Source of the DNA: Isoetes taiwanensis | Taxonomy: Eukaryota > Streptophyta > Lycopodiopsida > Isoetales > Isoetaceae | DNA length: 64,000 nucleotides | Assembly (NCBI GenBank): GCA_021234155.1 | Contig: JAJEKV010000013.1 | Coordinates: 11,496,669-11,560,668 of the forward strand | Direction: 5' to 3' | Shown: positions 12,011 to 23,803 of the stretch, in pieces | Layout: each line of letters starts with the position of its first letter | Position numbering within the stretch: position 1 is the stretch's first letter | Position numbers and translations under genes: made by a program | The notes under the pieces: model-generated | Databases searched by the model: none | The model's input: the letters and a program-made list of their open reading frames with translations, nothing else | Told to the model about the DNA's origin: nothing

Positions 12011-13519
12011 TCACAGTTTCAGTAATAAAGAGCGGTGTGCTTCTATAGTTTTAAAATATATACCAAGTACCATTGGATCCCGTTCTAACAAAGAAGAAAA
12101 GGATAGATCTGTTATGCCGAACCTAACTCGAATCTCCTCGTATGCTGAGCAATATAAGAAAGTATGAGCTTCGTCTTCAACCATGTTCAATGCACATACC
12201 TTGCAAAATCTCTCTTCCTTTGGAGTTTTTGACCATCTGCCTGTTTCCACCTGTAACCGGTGGAAGCTCGTTCTATATCTTGCTATATACTGCTTCAAAT
12301 GTCCGGGGATTCGAGCTTTCAAGTAGTCCTGTTCCGAGGACACCAATAGAGGATTAACTTCTGAGATGTATGTAACCATACGTGAGCCTTGTTCTGCTCA
12401 AAGCTTCTCCACAACTCGAGTCTGCACTAGGTCTCGAGCACCAATATCAGTGTCTGGTAATTGATGCAGGGAGACCCCCCATCTTTCCACCCATATATGG
12501 ACATCTTGATGCCATCCTGATGCCGTTGACTGAGATAGAGCAATTTTAGATAATCGCCCATCTGGTTGTTTATGGATTCTGATAACAAAATTTAGAGTCT
12601 GGTACAAAGCCTCAGCTTCAAGAGGGAGCATGCCAGCTTCCGCCAACAATATAGCATATGGGATTTGGGGCTTGATTCCCAGTTCTTCACGGAGAAATAT
12701 TTTCAGTACCCCTTCCAATTGGGTCCACTGCCGTAGTGCGGTGCTAGGGCCCCAAACAGGTGCACCATAGAGGATCACGGTCTGCACTAATGTCTTAAAC
12801 AGAATCTTTTTGAGACCCCAATCTGTGAGAGAGGCAATGCGACATCTGGATAACATGCTGTATAGGGCTGCCTTGCCTCCTTGAATCCTTTTCCTGATAC
12901 ATTCTGCCCAGCTGTACTTGGCCGAGAATTCCAGCCCCAAGTATTTGTAATTGTCTACTATTTCCAGAATGTCCCCCTTGTATGTGAAAATTGGCCGATT
13001 TACAGTTCCTACAATCATGACTTTAGATTTTGCCAGATTAACCTTCATGTGCTTTAATTCACAGAAAGTAGCCAGGTGGTCGAGATGAGACTGTAGGCCC
13101 TCCGGTTTGTCTGCTATCAGAACTACATCATCAGCATAAAGGAGAAGTTGCACAAGGAAATTACCCAACCTGGAACTAGAAAGACCTTTGGTGGCTAGCC
13201 ACTCTTCAAGCTCGTCAATGTACAAGCAAAACAATGTCGGAGACAGCGGGCACCCCTGACGAACACCGATAGTGCTTCTGACTTCCTCAGGAAGATTGGC
13301 TGATAACTTGACAATTACCTCTGAGTATAGCTGAGATATGGCGCCTCGGATTAGCTTTGGAACTCCAATCTGCTCCATCCTCTGCCCTAAATCCCTCCGA
13401 GGAACGGTATCAAAGGTTTTTGTAAAATCTATGAATGCTAAATATAGAGCTTGCCAGCTCGGAGGCTGACGTGCGGAAAAAAAAATCCAAAAGGTTTTCC
13501 TCCAGACCGGAAAAACCAA
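12011..13519 (-). pseudogene. LINE reverse transcriptase ORF, one in-frame stop
   Basis: About 500 residues in a single frame, interrupted only by one TGA between RVVEKL and AEQGSRM, where TGG (Trp) is the likely ancestral codon. RT blocks are visible: AFIDFTKTFDTVPRR (palm motif A), GVRQGCPLSPTLFCLYIDEL (motif B), LLLYADDVVLIAD (catalytic YADD, motif C) and NYKYLGLEF (motif D/E). The C-terminal part holds a Cys/His cluster, CKVCALNMVEDEAHTFLYC, like the zinc-finger tail of many LINE proteins. Near-complete frame integrity contrasts with the gypsy elements nearby and suggests a fairly recent insertion. No start is defined, because the copy is truncated. Confidence 0.9.
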
Positions 13520-15147
13520 ATTTAAAAAATAGATGCACGTGTCAATTTTTCATGTTTCCCATACATTTTGCATTCAAAACATCGCAGTGGCGATCTTTCT
13601 GATCAAAATAATGTATTCATTTACTTGCTCAGCCCTTGCAACTATCGAGATATTGTACAGTTTTTTATAGTTCAGTCTTGCTTGCCTCCCAGCAGCTAGC
13701 CCAGAATTGTACAACTACATGATAAAGCAAATGACTAACATGCTTCAGATTTGTCCTTATTGATGCAATGTTTAGAGCTGTGTTCTTGCTCTAAGTCTGG
13801 AGCTTGCATCCTGACCAGGAAAGTGGTCAGCTCCAAGATTTCTTCATCAATTTGAAATATATGTAACATAATCTTGTGGGAATCTGTATGATCCATGTCC
13901 CCAAGGCATCCATGTCTAGTTAATTGATTGATATCAAGAGTGTTTTTCAAATGTATGCCTGCAAATTGAGTTGTTGGTATTCCTTTACCTTGTTTTCAAT
14001 GCCACCTCCATGAGGACAACCCTCTGTGCGATAGCACCTTGTTTCGAGGAAGATCTTTCTACATTGGAACTTTCTAGGTAGAGAGATGAGTTAAGCGGCA
14101 AGTAAGACTAAATAAAAATAGGTGGTATCTAGAGATGGAGCAGCTAATATTAGTGACCAATGGCCTTGCTTATCTACTATGCTTTCACCTATATATTATA
14201 TTTATTTTGCTTGTTTGTATGCCCGATTGTGATGGCGCCTTATCCTTGTTTGCTTTGAGCTAATCTTATTCACTGTATCATCCCACGAATCTTGGTGGCC
14301 TCTGTGGATGCTATCTGCCTGTTTGTCTTGTCTGCTTGCTTGCCTGTCTATCTATCTGTCTGTGACATATTGTTGTCTGCCCTTGCACAATTCATAGCTT
14401 TGGACCTATATGTTGACAAATACGAGATCCCAAAATTGAAGAGAATGTCGACGTCATTTTTCCAGGAGGCTACTGTAAAGGCTTACCAGAGATTGCATCC
14501 AATGAAGTTCAATATCATAATATCAAACGGAGTTCAATTCAACATGGGTATCTGTAGGTCAAGCTATCAAATTTGATTTCTCGGCTGGGCAATGGTTTAC
14601 ACATCAACTTATTTTGTTGGTTTCTGCAAAGCCATGCAGTAGAACACTATGTAAGATATATGTGGTGCTAAGCCTCTCGCCTCTGGCATAGTGTAAAGGA
14701 CAACAAGGGCTTTGCATAAAACATAATGGGACTTTTGTTGAAAGTATACACATGGTTATAATTACATGATTTAAATGTTAAGATTTACAAATGTCCATTT
14801 ACTACTAAAGAACCTTTGCTTCATAAAGTTCGCAAGGGGAAACATTTGTATTTTGATAGTACTAAAAATCTATGAAATATTAGCTTTTTGAATCAAAGCT
14901 TATTGGAGACATTTTGGGGCAAACACGAGTTACATTGAGTAATCCAAACATTAGTAACATGCTAATTGTAGCTTTAATATGAATTAAATTAAATTAAATT
15001 GATCTTTATCATCCACGAGACCGATATGTCTATGGGGCCCAAGAAAAGAGCACATGAATAACATTGGCAATAATAATCTCGTTGATGAATATGTACTTAC
15101 CAATGTGTTGAAGGCGGACCTAATTGGGCTAAGATGGACCACAAGTA
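13520..15147. other. No gene recognised
   Basis: Mixed AT-rich intergenic DNA between the LINE and the 3' end of the alpha-kinase gene. Short open frames occur (e.g. 14292-14576) but have repetitive, low-complexity starts and no recognisable domain. Nothing supportable. Confidence 0.5.
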
Positions 15148-18005
15148 CTACCTCCCTGTACTTCCAAATTTCAAATTTGTAGTAAAGCTTATTCCGCTTC
15201 CCGTCGTAATTGTGTGTTTTCTAGTTGCAGAATGTATGCGGCCCACATTGGGATGTTCTATGATTGATTTGGTTGACCTTATTGATCCTAAATCTAACTT
15301 TGCGCATATATTGTTGCACTTATGAGAGTTGTAAAACAGTTGAATACCATCGTCTCCAAAATTGGTCGGTTGAAAGCGTCGCGTATCTATGCAATGGATA
15401 GCTGGATCACAAAGTTGAAATTCATTTCTACCCTCATGATTTTCAATTTGCATTCCTTGCAAGTCTGTTACCATCAACAGGCCCTTGGAACGTACGTGTG
15501 TCCAATGAGAAAATGCCTAGTCATTCATGACATAAGCCTGATTAGTATCAAATTTTAAATGCAATCCACATTATACTATGAAAAAAAAAAAAAAAAAAAA
15601 AAAAAAAACCATAGTATATTTAGAATATATCACTATCACTATTTTTTATATATGAATAGGTATATCATGCCTCACGTGAGATAATGCCCCTTTATATGTA
15701 ATATTGAGCTCAAAAAGGAAGGAGAAATCCCGACCCTTAATGCATACAAACATGCACCATGCCTCAAAAGGGAAGGAGAAATTGAAACCCTTAATTTGCA
15801 CCTTGCATTATTGAATTTGACTTCTATGGTACGACCTAACTGCACCCACCACATACTACAACCACTTGTATATGTAATATATAAAGATGACTAAATTTAG
15901 ATATACATAGGATTATGCATCTTCCATCCTACAAATTCCTATATTGAATTGAATTGACTTCTATTGTTCACAGAGACCATGCCATCTATGGGACTCAAAA
16001 GCTCACTACTATGTCTCTACCTACCCTAATTGCTAACTTGATAGCCCATGGACCAGGAACTTGAGGAGCTTCCAATCTTTCTTTCGTTCCTATAGCTTGG
16101 AGTTTTGGCACGATGTTTAATACTACATATAAAATGCAATGGGAGATAAGACTAGCATGACTTCTATGAAGCTACTATATATGAAGATGGAAAATCAAAC
16201 TAGATTAGCTGGGAGAAAAGAAACAACTTGGTAGAAAACGTTCTAACCTGGAGGGTTGCAGCATAGTCCTTCATATTGACGTTTCCAGCATTATCAGAGT
16301 ACTTCAACCATGTTCCATTAAGTAACCTTTCCATGTTATAAAACTTGACACCCACTTCGAGTAAAGTCACGAGAGTGAAATACACCTGGGGAGGGAGCAG
16401 GGGTCCGATTTAGATTTTTCCATAACCAAAGAAAAGTGCATAGGCTCCTTAGAGCCGGTTCATATGCAATGAAGGCGCCATCACCATCGTGTAAAAAGGC
16501 TCACCCTTTTACATGGACCATCACCTGCCATCGCGGATTAGCACAGGGCAAAACAGGGCCCCTCTCCGGCGATGGTTGCATATGAACCCAGCCTTAACAA
16601 ACCCCCAAACACAACAAACCCAAACAGTGATGAAATTTAATAGTAGGGTGGGAAAATCTAATAAGTACCTGCTTTGCTCCATCGTATTCTTGGATGAGCT
16701 GGTTGAACTCCATGGCCAATTGGGCAGAGACAGCTTGGATTTCCATCTGTTCGACGTACCGATGTTTTGCATGGACTTTTCTTACGTCCTCAGTGAGGGG
16801 TGTTTTGAATCGCTTGACAACCATTTTAGACTCCAAACCACCGGTGTCGCGCAACATAGCGTAATAAGGCCACCTCGTAGCCCCATCGGAGCTGAAGGGA
16901 TGAGGAGCAATTTTCACGGTCACAGATCCGACTTTTTCTACCTCAAGATGGGTGCCGCTCCTTATCAGGTCCAGAAGCTGCTCTATATCGTCATACCACT
17001 TGCATCTGTATTGCTTCCCTGTTTCTGCCGCAACAAGGTAGCCCTTTGGGGCACCACAGTGCTCACCGGGCTGGATCTGAAGTTTCCCTTTGTAAATCCG
17101 CAGCTTCCAAACGCCAGTCGCGAGCTATGCTTGATTTGCATGTATTCGACAAATTGGCTGCAACTTCGCCGTCTCCTTGCGAACTCCTTCTCTTCAATCC
17201 AATCCGCCCGTTGCTTGCCTTTTTGAACTCTTCAACCATCTTTTCAGGTTTTGGACTGTAAATATGCTGGAAGGAATAGGTCGTAATTTGGGTATCTTGT
17301 TGCGGTCGTCTAGCAAAGCCTTGATGCTTCTACCCTTCTTATCTCCGGCCGCATGGTTGTCGCCGATCTTACCCCTTGTAGAATATTTGCCATGGCAAGG
17401 TGCATCCATAATATGCACAATAACTCGTTCATGGCACGCCAATTTTATCAGGCTATCAGCTCGGACCGGTAAATATATCTTCCGCTTCATCCCGCCCGAG
17501 TTGCTTTCACGCCGTGAGATTGCTTTCACGAATTCGCTATTTAGCCCTGAAGGCTGCTTGTGAAGTCGCATTTTTTCCCAATCCTTCACATCGTCTTCAT
17601 AATCCCTATATACTATGAATCCCACTCGCGGTATAGATTGCGGATACTCTGCGCATGATTCTTCTTTGTTTGAATGATCTTTGTCTCTTACTTTGGCGAT
17701 ATAAGTCCGCATCTTTGCCGGTAGCATCAAGCGAAAGGCGGATCCGGGCTTTGTGCAGATTTAAGATGTGATCCGATCTCTTTGGTGCGAGATATGATTT
17801 GGATTTTCTCCGGCAGTGTGAGCCCATTAAGAATCTGATTCAGAAGTTCGGTGTCCTCGATAGGGGTCACCGGCGGAAGTTCGGCGTCCTCCATAATTGT
17901 AGCCATAACTGAGGGCCTTGGACATTTGGATGCTGTGGATACATTTGGCGAAGGGGGAGGTTTGGATAGTCCGAGACAGGGAATGCAAGAGAGAATTCGA
18001 TCCAT
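15148..18005 (-). pseudogene. vWFA-domain alpha-kinase (vwkA-like), three exons with frameshifts
   Basis: An atypical Ser/Thr kinase of the alpha-kinase family with an N-terminal von Willebrand A domain. Exon 1 (about 18005-16669): start MDRILSCIPCLGL, vWFA domain with a DATG MIDAS-like motif, RVGFIVYRDYEDD, VIVHIMDAPCHGKY and GDNHAAGDKKGRS, then the kinase start APHPFSSDGATR, MVVKRF (ATP-binding Lys) and QLAMEFNQLIQEYDGAKQ. The donor CAG|GTACTT follows. Exon 2 (16385-16248): MERLLNGTWLKYSDNAG. Exon 3 (15516-15148): AFSHWTH, LLMVTDLQG, LCDPAIH, FGDDGIQLF and HKCNNIC (zinc-binding CX3C), stop TAG. Splice sites are canonical GT/AG. At least two 1-2 nt frameshifts lie in exon 1 (near the MIDAS motif and between the domains), so it is either a recent pseudogene or a gene with sequence errors. 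Alpha-kinases are unusual in plants. Confidence 0.85.
15576..15607. repeat. Poly(A) run in intron 2 of the alpha-kinase gene
   Basis: A nearly pure A-run of about 28 bases. It may be the tail of an old retroposon, but no body could be delimited. Confidence 0.6.
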
Positions 18006-18164
18006 ATGTTAGATCTTCGCTGACTTATACTATCTAATAGTCCAACGGCACTTTTATAGAGCTGGGTCTCCTTCATTTCCACAAGATGCCGACCAGGAAG
18101 CAGAGTACAGACGCGATGTTGCAGATTCCAAGAATGCCCACTAAATCGACAATTAGTACCTATA

Positions 18165-18230
18165 CACGTTACAGGAAAGGAAATGCCTTCCCTGGCATGG
18201 AAACAGAGGAAAGACCTTCCCTGTAACGTG
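18165..18230. repeat. 66-nt hairpin upstream of the alpha-kinase gene
   Basis: Arms CACGTTACAGGAAAGG and CCTTCCCTGTAACGTG pair with one mismatch. An inner TGCC/GGCA pair extends the stem. Size matches the 67-nt hairpins of the retrotransposons but the arm sequence is different. It lies about 160 bp before the start codon. Confidence 0.65.
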
Positions 18231-18345
18231 GAAACGAGTTAGCACCTATTCTGCAGCTTCGGAATGCATCAGACCCGAGTTTCAGACCTGTTCAACAATC
18301 ACAGGCAGCAAATGAAGACCCATTCCTATTTACAATGGCATTTCT

Positions 18346-18700
18346 TAGGGTGTGGTCACATGTACATGTCAATATGAAGAGATAGACGTCAAAATATAAA
18401 AAACTACGGGTCACACGATGCTTTTTGACATGAAGGGCTTGATGTCAACGTCGATCGATTCAACGGGCTCCCTCTTCGGCTGAAGGAGTTCACGTTGACA
18501 TGAACCCTTTTAATCTTGACACATTGCAAATTTTGAACAGATTCACCCGTCCAATTTTTAGAAGTTTTTTTTGAACGGTTAATGACTTTTTGACGTGGCA
18601 TTTCTTCTTGAGATGAACATGTGACCCCAACCTTTTATAAACATTCAAGTCGACATAAACGAGATCACGTCAACATCCTCATGTGACCCCGCCCTTAGGG
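18346..18700. mobile_element. MITE-like element (about 355 bp)
   Basis: Inverted ends CTTAGGGTGTGGTCACATG (left) and CATGTGACCCCGCCCTTAG (right) pair with few mismatches. The interior is noncoding, with several TTGACGTCAA-like and TCAACGT words. Ends were fixed by the inverted repeat; a target duplication could not be decided. No transposase, so non-autonomous. Confidence 0.65.
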
Positions 18701-18961
18701 TGAAATTCCACTACGAGTGAGATCTATTAATTACCTGGCACTAAAATCACGCAAAATAATTTTACAAGTAGTATTCGACGGACAATGGCACTTCAATAAT
18801 TTAATAACACATAGTTATTGCCATGTCATATTCTTAACAAAAACTTCAACGAAAACCTCAAACGAAAAGGAAAACCTTGAATCAAAAAGGGAAAGGGATT
18901 CGATCAAAGAGAAGTGGTGGCAAATCGACAAACTTCTTCCTCCCATGCCTTCAGAATAGGT

Positions 18962-20512
18962 AAGCAAGTAAGACCTAGTGTCTCCCCATTTGGAGCGCCA
19001 ATACTCTTCGTCAAGAAGAAGGATGGAAGTCTTAGAATGTGCATTGACTATCGTCAATTGAACAAGCACACCATCAAGAACAAATATGCTCTACCTCGAT
19101 CAGATGATCTGATGGATCAATTGCACGGAGCAAAGGTCTTTTCCAAGATAGATTTGAGATCAGGTTATCACCAGATCAGAAGGAAGAGGACATCCATAAG
19201 ACTGCATTATATGGCCATTGTGAGTTCATAGTGATGCCGTTTGGATTGTCCAATGCTCCAGGAACCTTCATGAGGCTCATGAATGATGTTTTCCATGAGT
19301 TCCTAGATACTTTCATCATAGTTTTCTTTGATGACATTCTAGTCTACAGCAAATCCTTAGAAGAGCATGTCCAACACTTGAGAAAAGTACTTGAAAAGTT
19401 GAGGAGGCATCAACTTTATGCGAAGCTATCCAAGTGTCACTTCACGACGGAAAGAGTGAAGTACTTGGGGCATGTAATCACAACAGAAGGGATCTCCACC
19501 GACCCTGCAAAGATCGAAGCGGTAATTGATTGGCCGGCACCAAAGAACACCCATGAAGTGAGGAGCTTCCTCGGCTTAGGAAGGTATTATAGGAAGTTCG
19601 TCAAGAACTTTGCCAAGGTGGCAGCTCCATTGACGGACCTCAACAAAGCAGGAAAGATAAAAGATTGGGCGAGTCATTGGCAAAGCAAGACCCATGCAGC
19701 ATTTGAGACGTTGAAGGAAGCTTTAACGATCACACCAGTCTTAGTCTTGCCAGATCCAAGCAAGGATAAGCTTGTGGCAACAGATGCTAGCAAGATAGCA
19801 TTAGGGGCAGTCCTCATGCAGGAGGGAAAGGTAGTCGCATACGACTCCAAGAAGATGAATGATGCAGAGCAACGCTACCCGACTCATGACCAAGAGCTTT
19901 TGGCCATTGTGAGGGCCTTGAGAATCTGGAGACACTACTTGTTGGGAAGAAAGTTCCAACTAGATACAGATCACCAAAGTCTTCAGTACATCTTCACGCA
20001 ACCACTCCTGAACCTGAGGCAAAGGAGGTAGATGGAGTTTCTTGAAGAGTATGATTTCGAAATAGTCTACAAGCCAGGCAAGCTAAATGTAGTCGCAGAT
20101 GCGCTCTCCAGGAGGCCATTAAAGACAAGGACCCATTGCAACGCCATATCGACTCTCACAAGTGAGTATGGCAAGAGGATTGAGGAGACATTGCCATCAG
20201 ACGACGACTTTAAAGAAGTATGGGCAAGCCTTTGTAAAGAGGCAAGAACAGATAAGGAAATGGAGACCTTCAAGCATTATAAGAAGGAAGGTAACCTGCT
20301 ATAATATATCATAAGAATAAGTTGTGTGTACCAGAATCTTCAGGGGTAAGGAAGTTACTACTCCACGATACACACAATAGTCCCATAGCCGGGCACGCAG
20401 GGTTCATGAAGACCTATTTCAAAGTCAGAAGCAGCTACTTCTGGCCCGGCATGAAGAAGCAAATAGCAAGGTACATTCGAGAGTGCCAATTACACAAGGC
20501 ACCCAAAAATAA
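18962..20512 (+). mobile_element. Gypsy fragment D (RT, RNase H, start of integrase), no LTRs
   Basis: A block of chromovirus pol that begins abruptly at the start of RT (VRPSVSPFG) and ends abruptly within the integrase zinc-binding region (RECQLHKA). No LTR, primer site or polypurine tract flanks it. It is the best preserved pol copy in the window. It probably arrived as a fragment or was left after deletion; the mechanism cannot be seen. Confidence 0.88.
18962..20512 (+). pseudogene. Chromovirus RT-RNase H-integrase N-terminus (fragment D)
   Basis: [53 protein letters not shown] and [12 protein letters not shown] (catalytic FDD). Connection: KVKYLGHVITTEGI. RNase H: VATDASKIALGAVL, PTHDQELLAIVRAL, LDTDHQSLQYIFTQP and LNVVADALSRRP. 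Integrase start: a zinc-finger region around HDTHNSPIAGHAGFMKTYF. Only three breaks: a one-base frameshift after GYHQIR at about 19185, a TGG-to-TAG stop at 20029-20031 within QRRWMEF, and a small insertion at about 20302. The region 19231-20028 alone reads as 266 uninterrupted residues. It would copy RNA into cDNA in the virus-like particle. Confidence 0.92.
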
Positions 20513-22046
20513 ACCGATATGGGTTTCTTCCTTGGTTATATATGGAAAATTAGTCAATAAAACCAATACGTCTTTGGGGGTTAATTTCATTAAAAACCAT
20601 ATATGGTTAAAGTTTGTATTTTTCTTCAAGTGTTTATGAAGGTGGCTAGCATATGAGGTCCACTGCGGTGGTTTTATAACATGTTTAGTAGATGTAATTT
20701 AATACAACGCTTCATGGGTATGGTTTGTGCATGGAGTATTTCAATGGTAATCAACAAGGTGGTTTTCTTGCATGTTTAGTAAGTATGGTTTGTTATAGTG
20801 TTTCAAGGTGTGGTATAACACTGTGGTAATAAGACTTGGTTTTATGACTTGGTTGTTATGGGTTACTTCGATGCGATCCTTAAAGGGTTAAATTGCTTCG
20901 TGGTAGGTTTGTGTATGAAGTATTTCAATGATGTTCAACAAGGTGGTTGCCCCAAAGCCTTTAATGTTTAGTGCATTAAGTTGACATGATTTTGTTTTTT
21001 CAACATCTTTATGCCATAGTCATAGTGCTTTGTTGTCCAAAGCATTAGATATTTGAATGTATTGCTTAGCATATAACCGACAATAGTTTTTGAATTATTG
21101 ATGGTGTACAGTACAGATAATATGCCTCTGCCTATTTAGAATATGGTGGGAATTAAAAAAAAAAAATCCATTATCCATATACACTATATACACTTTTACG
21201 GAAGGCGAAGGTCTGATCGTGGAAGATCACCACCAACGACAATGATTTTATTTCGAAAATAACGCTTGCCAATATCAATGGTTCTAATTGGCAAGCAATC
21301 TTTGCCGTTACCAGAAGGGCACTGCAGTGACAAATCCCGGTTTCAACTTCATCGAGTCACCATACTTTCCATTTGTGCTGTTCAAATCCTTTGCAAACAA
21401 TCTAGCATGCAAGCTAGATACTGCATAACCACATGAGTATAAGTTAAAAATCGAATCTTCATAAGATAAGTAACCTGAATACTACTTGCCACTGCAAATA
21501 TGGATTACAAGATCAGCCTTAGCTGCAACACTTCCTACTGTTATATATCCTACCAAACCATTTCACAAACTATTAAATAGAAATAACTTTTATGTTCTTC
21601 TTTTCTCTCCAAGAAGAAAAGAAAATTTTCCCATCGAAAAAAGAAAAGAACTTGTAGGGAGAGAATGGTACAGAGGCCAGTTCAAATATTCCAGGCAATG
21701 GCATCCATCCCCTAACATGTACTATAATAATGGAACCATGATATGGCATGATCCGGTGCAAATACTGAACCGATGAAGGGGATTTGAACCCCACTTGTTC
21801 TAAGACCTCATGAAGAGTTGAACCCCATCTATTCCAGAAATCCTTAAGAATAAGAAACAGTTTCAAACGTACTCCAAAACAAGGTCTGCAAAAAAACCAA
21901 GTTAATGAGCTCCGCAAGTATAAACTGTCGTGAATAAAACGAAGAAACAACAAATAACATATGTTGGTTGAGAAAATGCAGCAGAAAATACATGTCTTTT
22001 GCCGAGATGAAGAGCGGGTCGACACAGACAGAGCGGAACCTTCACC
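20513..22046. other. Intergenic; internal duplication, then putative promoter of the host gene
   Basis: About 20700-20970 holds two diverged copies, about 190 bp apart, of a block with AGTATTTCAATG and CAACAAGGTGGTT. The remainder is AT-rich with no supportable gene. The last several hundred bases before 22047 would be the promoter/5' leader of the interrupted host gene; no clear TATA box was fixed. Confidence 0.5.
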
Positions 22047-22141
22047 ATGGCCACCGCCTCCAGCTTCGCCAACTGCACTATTCTGCCACGCCGAGCCCTA
22101 AACCTAGGCGGCCGAGTTCTCTGCCGCAACTCTAGCCATGC
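22047..22141 (+). CDS. First exon of a putative plastid-targeted host gene, interrupted by element C
   Basis: A GC-rich open frame starts at an ATG in strong plant context (CTTCACCATGGCC) and reads MATASSFANCTILPRR..., rich in Ala, Ser, Thr and Arg and without acidic residues, as in chloroplast transit peptides. After 31 codons the frame runs into the LTR of element C. The last five bases, CATGC, are repeated exactly after the other end of C at 63204-63208, where the frame resumes with Ala-Lys-Arg-Glu. This indicates that C landed inside coding sequence. The mature protein cannot be identified because too little remains in the window. Confidence 0.55.
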
Positions 22142-23145
22142 TGTGACGTTCCAGCACAGTATACGGTCCCAGGACGTATACTGTACTGCCTCGTCACGCG
22201 TACACGCCACCCCGACTGACGTGTACGCCGACGTGTAGCCAGGTTAGTAGCCCCTAGGGGGCAACTTGCAAGGTATGTGCATTTGTCATTAATGTGCACA
22301 TTTACCAATGTGCACATTTATTAAGGTGCACACCTTTCCATGTAGATACATTTATGCCACCTAGCCATTAAAGGCAAGTGGGCCATTCCCAATTATCCCA
22401 CATGCTTAAAGGAATAATTGGAAACCCTAGCCCTAACCCCTTGTCTATTTAGGTAGGAGGAAACCTTAACTTGCCATTTTCGTCCATAGGGTTCTAGAGC
22501 TCTGTTTTGGCTGCCCCAGGAGCCAAAACCGCCTCTCAGACGCTGTCTAAGCGAATTGCACCATTAATTTTCCTTGATTCGAGCAGTTCAGCAGGATGGT
22601 CGAACTCAGGTCAGGAGGAGCAACTCAGGGATCAGGTATTTGGTCAATTTAATAGCTTAAACCGTCTTTCAGTCATAGAATCAGTAGGTTTAGCCTATTA
22701 AATTGCCCATTGCAGCTATCTAGATCTCTAGATACCAGACTCTAACTAAAGAACCTAACTCTATGATGTAGATTAGATCTAGTTCTTTAGTCTTCTGTGA
22801 TGTATATGGATGATGTATCTCTGTGAACTCCTTGTATTGGGAAGGGGGGTAGAGACCTCAAGCTTGGTAGTAGATGCTCCTAGATTTCTCTAGCACACTA
22901 TAGATTCGGCCTGTGTACAAGAACCACACCTAGTTGTGGGTGAAGGGGCGACCGCTAAGAAGGAGGTTCTGTGTTCGACTCTTGAACGATCCCTCCGGTG
23001 TGTAAGGGCCTCACAGGGGATCATTGTGACTAGGTCTAATGGCTTACCATCGAGTGCGGGTAAGGCATGGGCTCGACACCGATGAAGTGGTATACACTTT
23101 CGGTGGGTTCGGTCGAATAAGGGCAAAGTGGCCCTCTAGTCACCT
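22142..23145 (+). repeat. 5' LTR of element C, left part
   Basis: Starts TGTGACGTTCC and matches the first 1 kb of the 3' LTR (61612 onward) almost base for base over long stretches. It stops at CTCTAGTCACCT, where foreign DNA begins. Confidence 0.92.
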
Positions 23146-23575
23146 CATTATATCTTGGGTTAAAGATTTCCACGTCCGATTCGCCGGGGACCAATCAGGT
23201 TTTATGCCTTTTTTACGAAAAGTCGTAATTACTTAAGGGTAGAAGGATGAGCAGGCTTACTTGGCATCCACATGGCGTATTTTCATAGGGATGCCTGGCG
23301 CTTTTATTGCAACCATTTTAATGGCCCGTATTTTTCGGGAGTAAACCGCCGCCCAAAATAATGGTGACTTTGACCCCTCTTTCACCGCCACCAACTCCCT
23401 TTGTCAAATTTTGGCCAAACCAGATTGTCACTCCCCTAGCTTACGTGCATCCTCTCCGCCTTCACTCCTCATCCGCAATCCATGTCTCCTGTAATTTTAC
23501 GTTTCTTGCCCCATTTACGTAACTCCCAAGGTCAAGAAGTGGGAGGTTTTGTCTCAATAGGTTAGGTGGGTGAGT
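23146..23575. other. Left end of the insert, no gene recognised
   Basis: Begins CATTATATCTTGGG. No supportable reading frame; contains GCCGCC-rich and T-rich stretches. Confidence 0.45.
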
Positions 23576-23795
23576 ATGCCGCCATCAACGAGGGAGCAGC
23601 ATAGAGTTAAGCGACAAAGGCGATCAGACGTCTTGGACACATTGGGATAGGTAGGATAAAAGAGTTCAAGTTGAATCCTAGCGCCGGAAAGTGGAAAGTA
23701 TAACAATACGACATGCATATACCCCTTCGATATGGCCAAAGAGCTAATCTCCACCAAAAACAGCTTTCCCAAAATTGCTCGCAAATGGTAACCAC
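23576..23795 (+). pseudogene. Small basic ORF of the island, unknown
   Basis: ATG at 23576 opens a short frame, MPPSTREQHRVKRQRRSD, very basic and nuclear-signal-like. After a stop or frameshift a neighbouring frame reads RIKEFKLNPSAGKWKV. It is followed immediately by a 67-nt hairpin, as are the other island genes. No family recognised, and it may not be a gene. Confidence 0.3.
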
Positions 23796-23803
23796 CTTAA
23801 TCG

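Larger units (their letters stand above)
11881..13519 (-). mobile_element. 5'-truncated non-LTR retrotransposon (jockey/CR1-like LINE)
   Basis: The minus strand has one reading frame from 13519 to 12011 encoding RT plus a C-terminal region, then 3' sequence ending in (ATT)n. The 5' part (endonuclease and ORF1) is absent; coding similarity stops near 13519 next to A-rich sequence, typical of 5' truncation during target-primed reverse transcription. The motifs (see the ORF entry) look more like jockey/CR1-type elements than the common plant L1, but clade assignment by eye is uncertain. Confidence 0.85.

Noticed and set aside
14292-14576. Open frame of 94 codons
   Set aside because: Low-complexity Leu/Ser/Cys start derived from a TCTGCC/TGTCTA-type simple repeat; no motif or neighbour supports it.
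16513-17226. A 237-codon plus-strand open frame
   Set aside because: Antisense to the alpha-kinase exon, whose vWFA and kinase motifs are clear on the minus strand.
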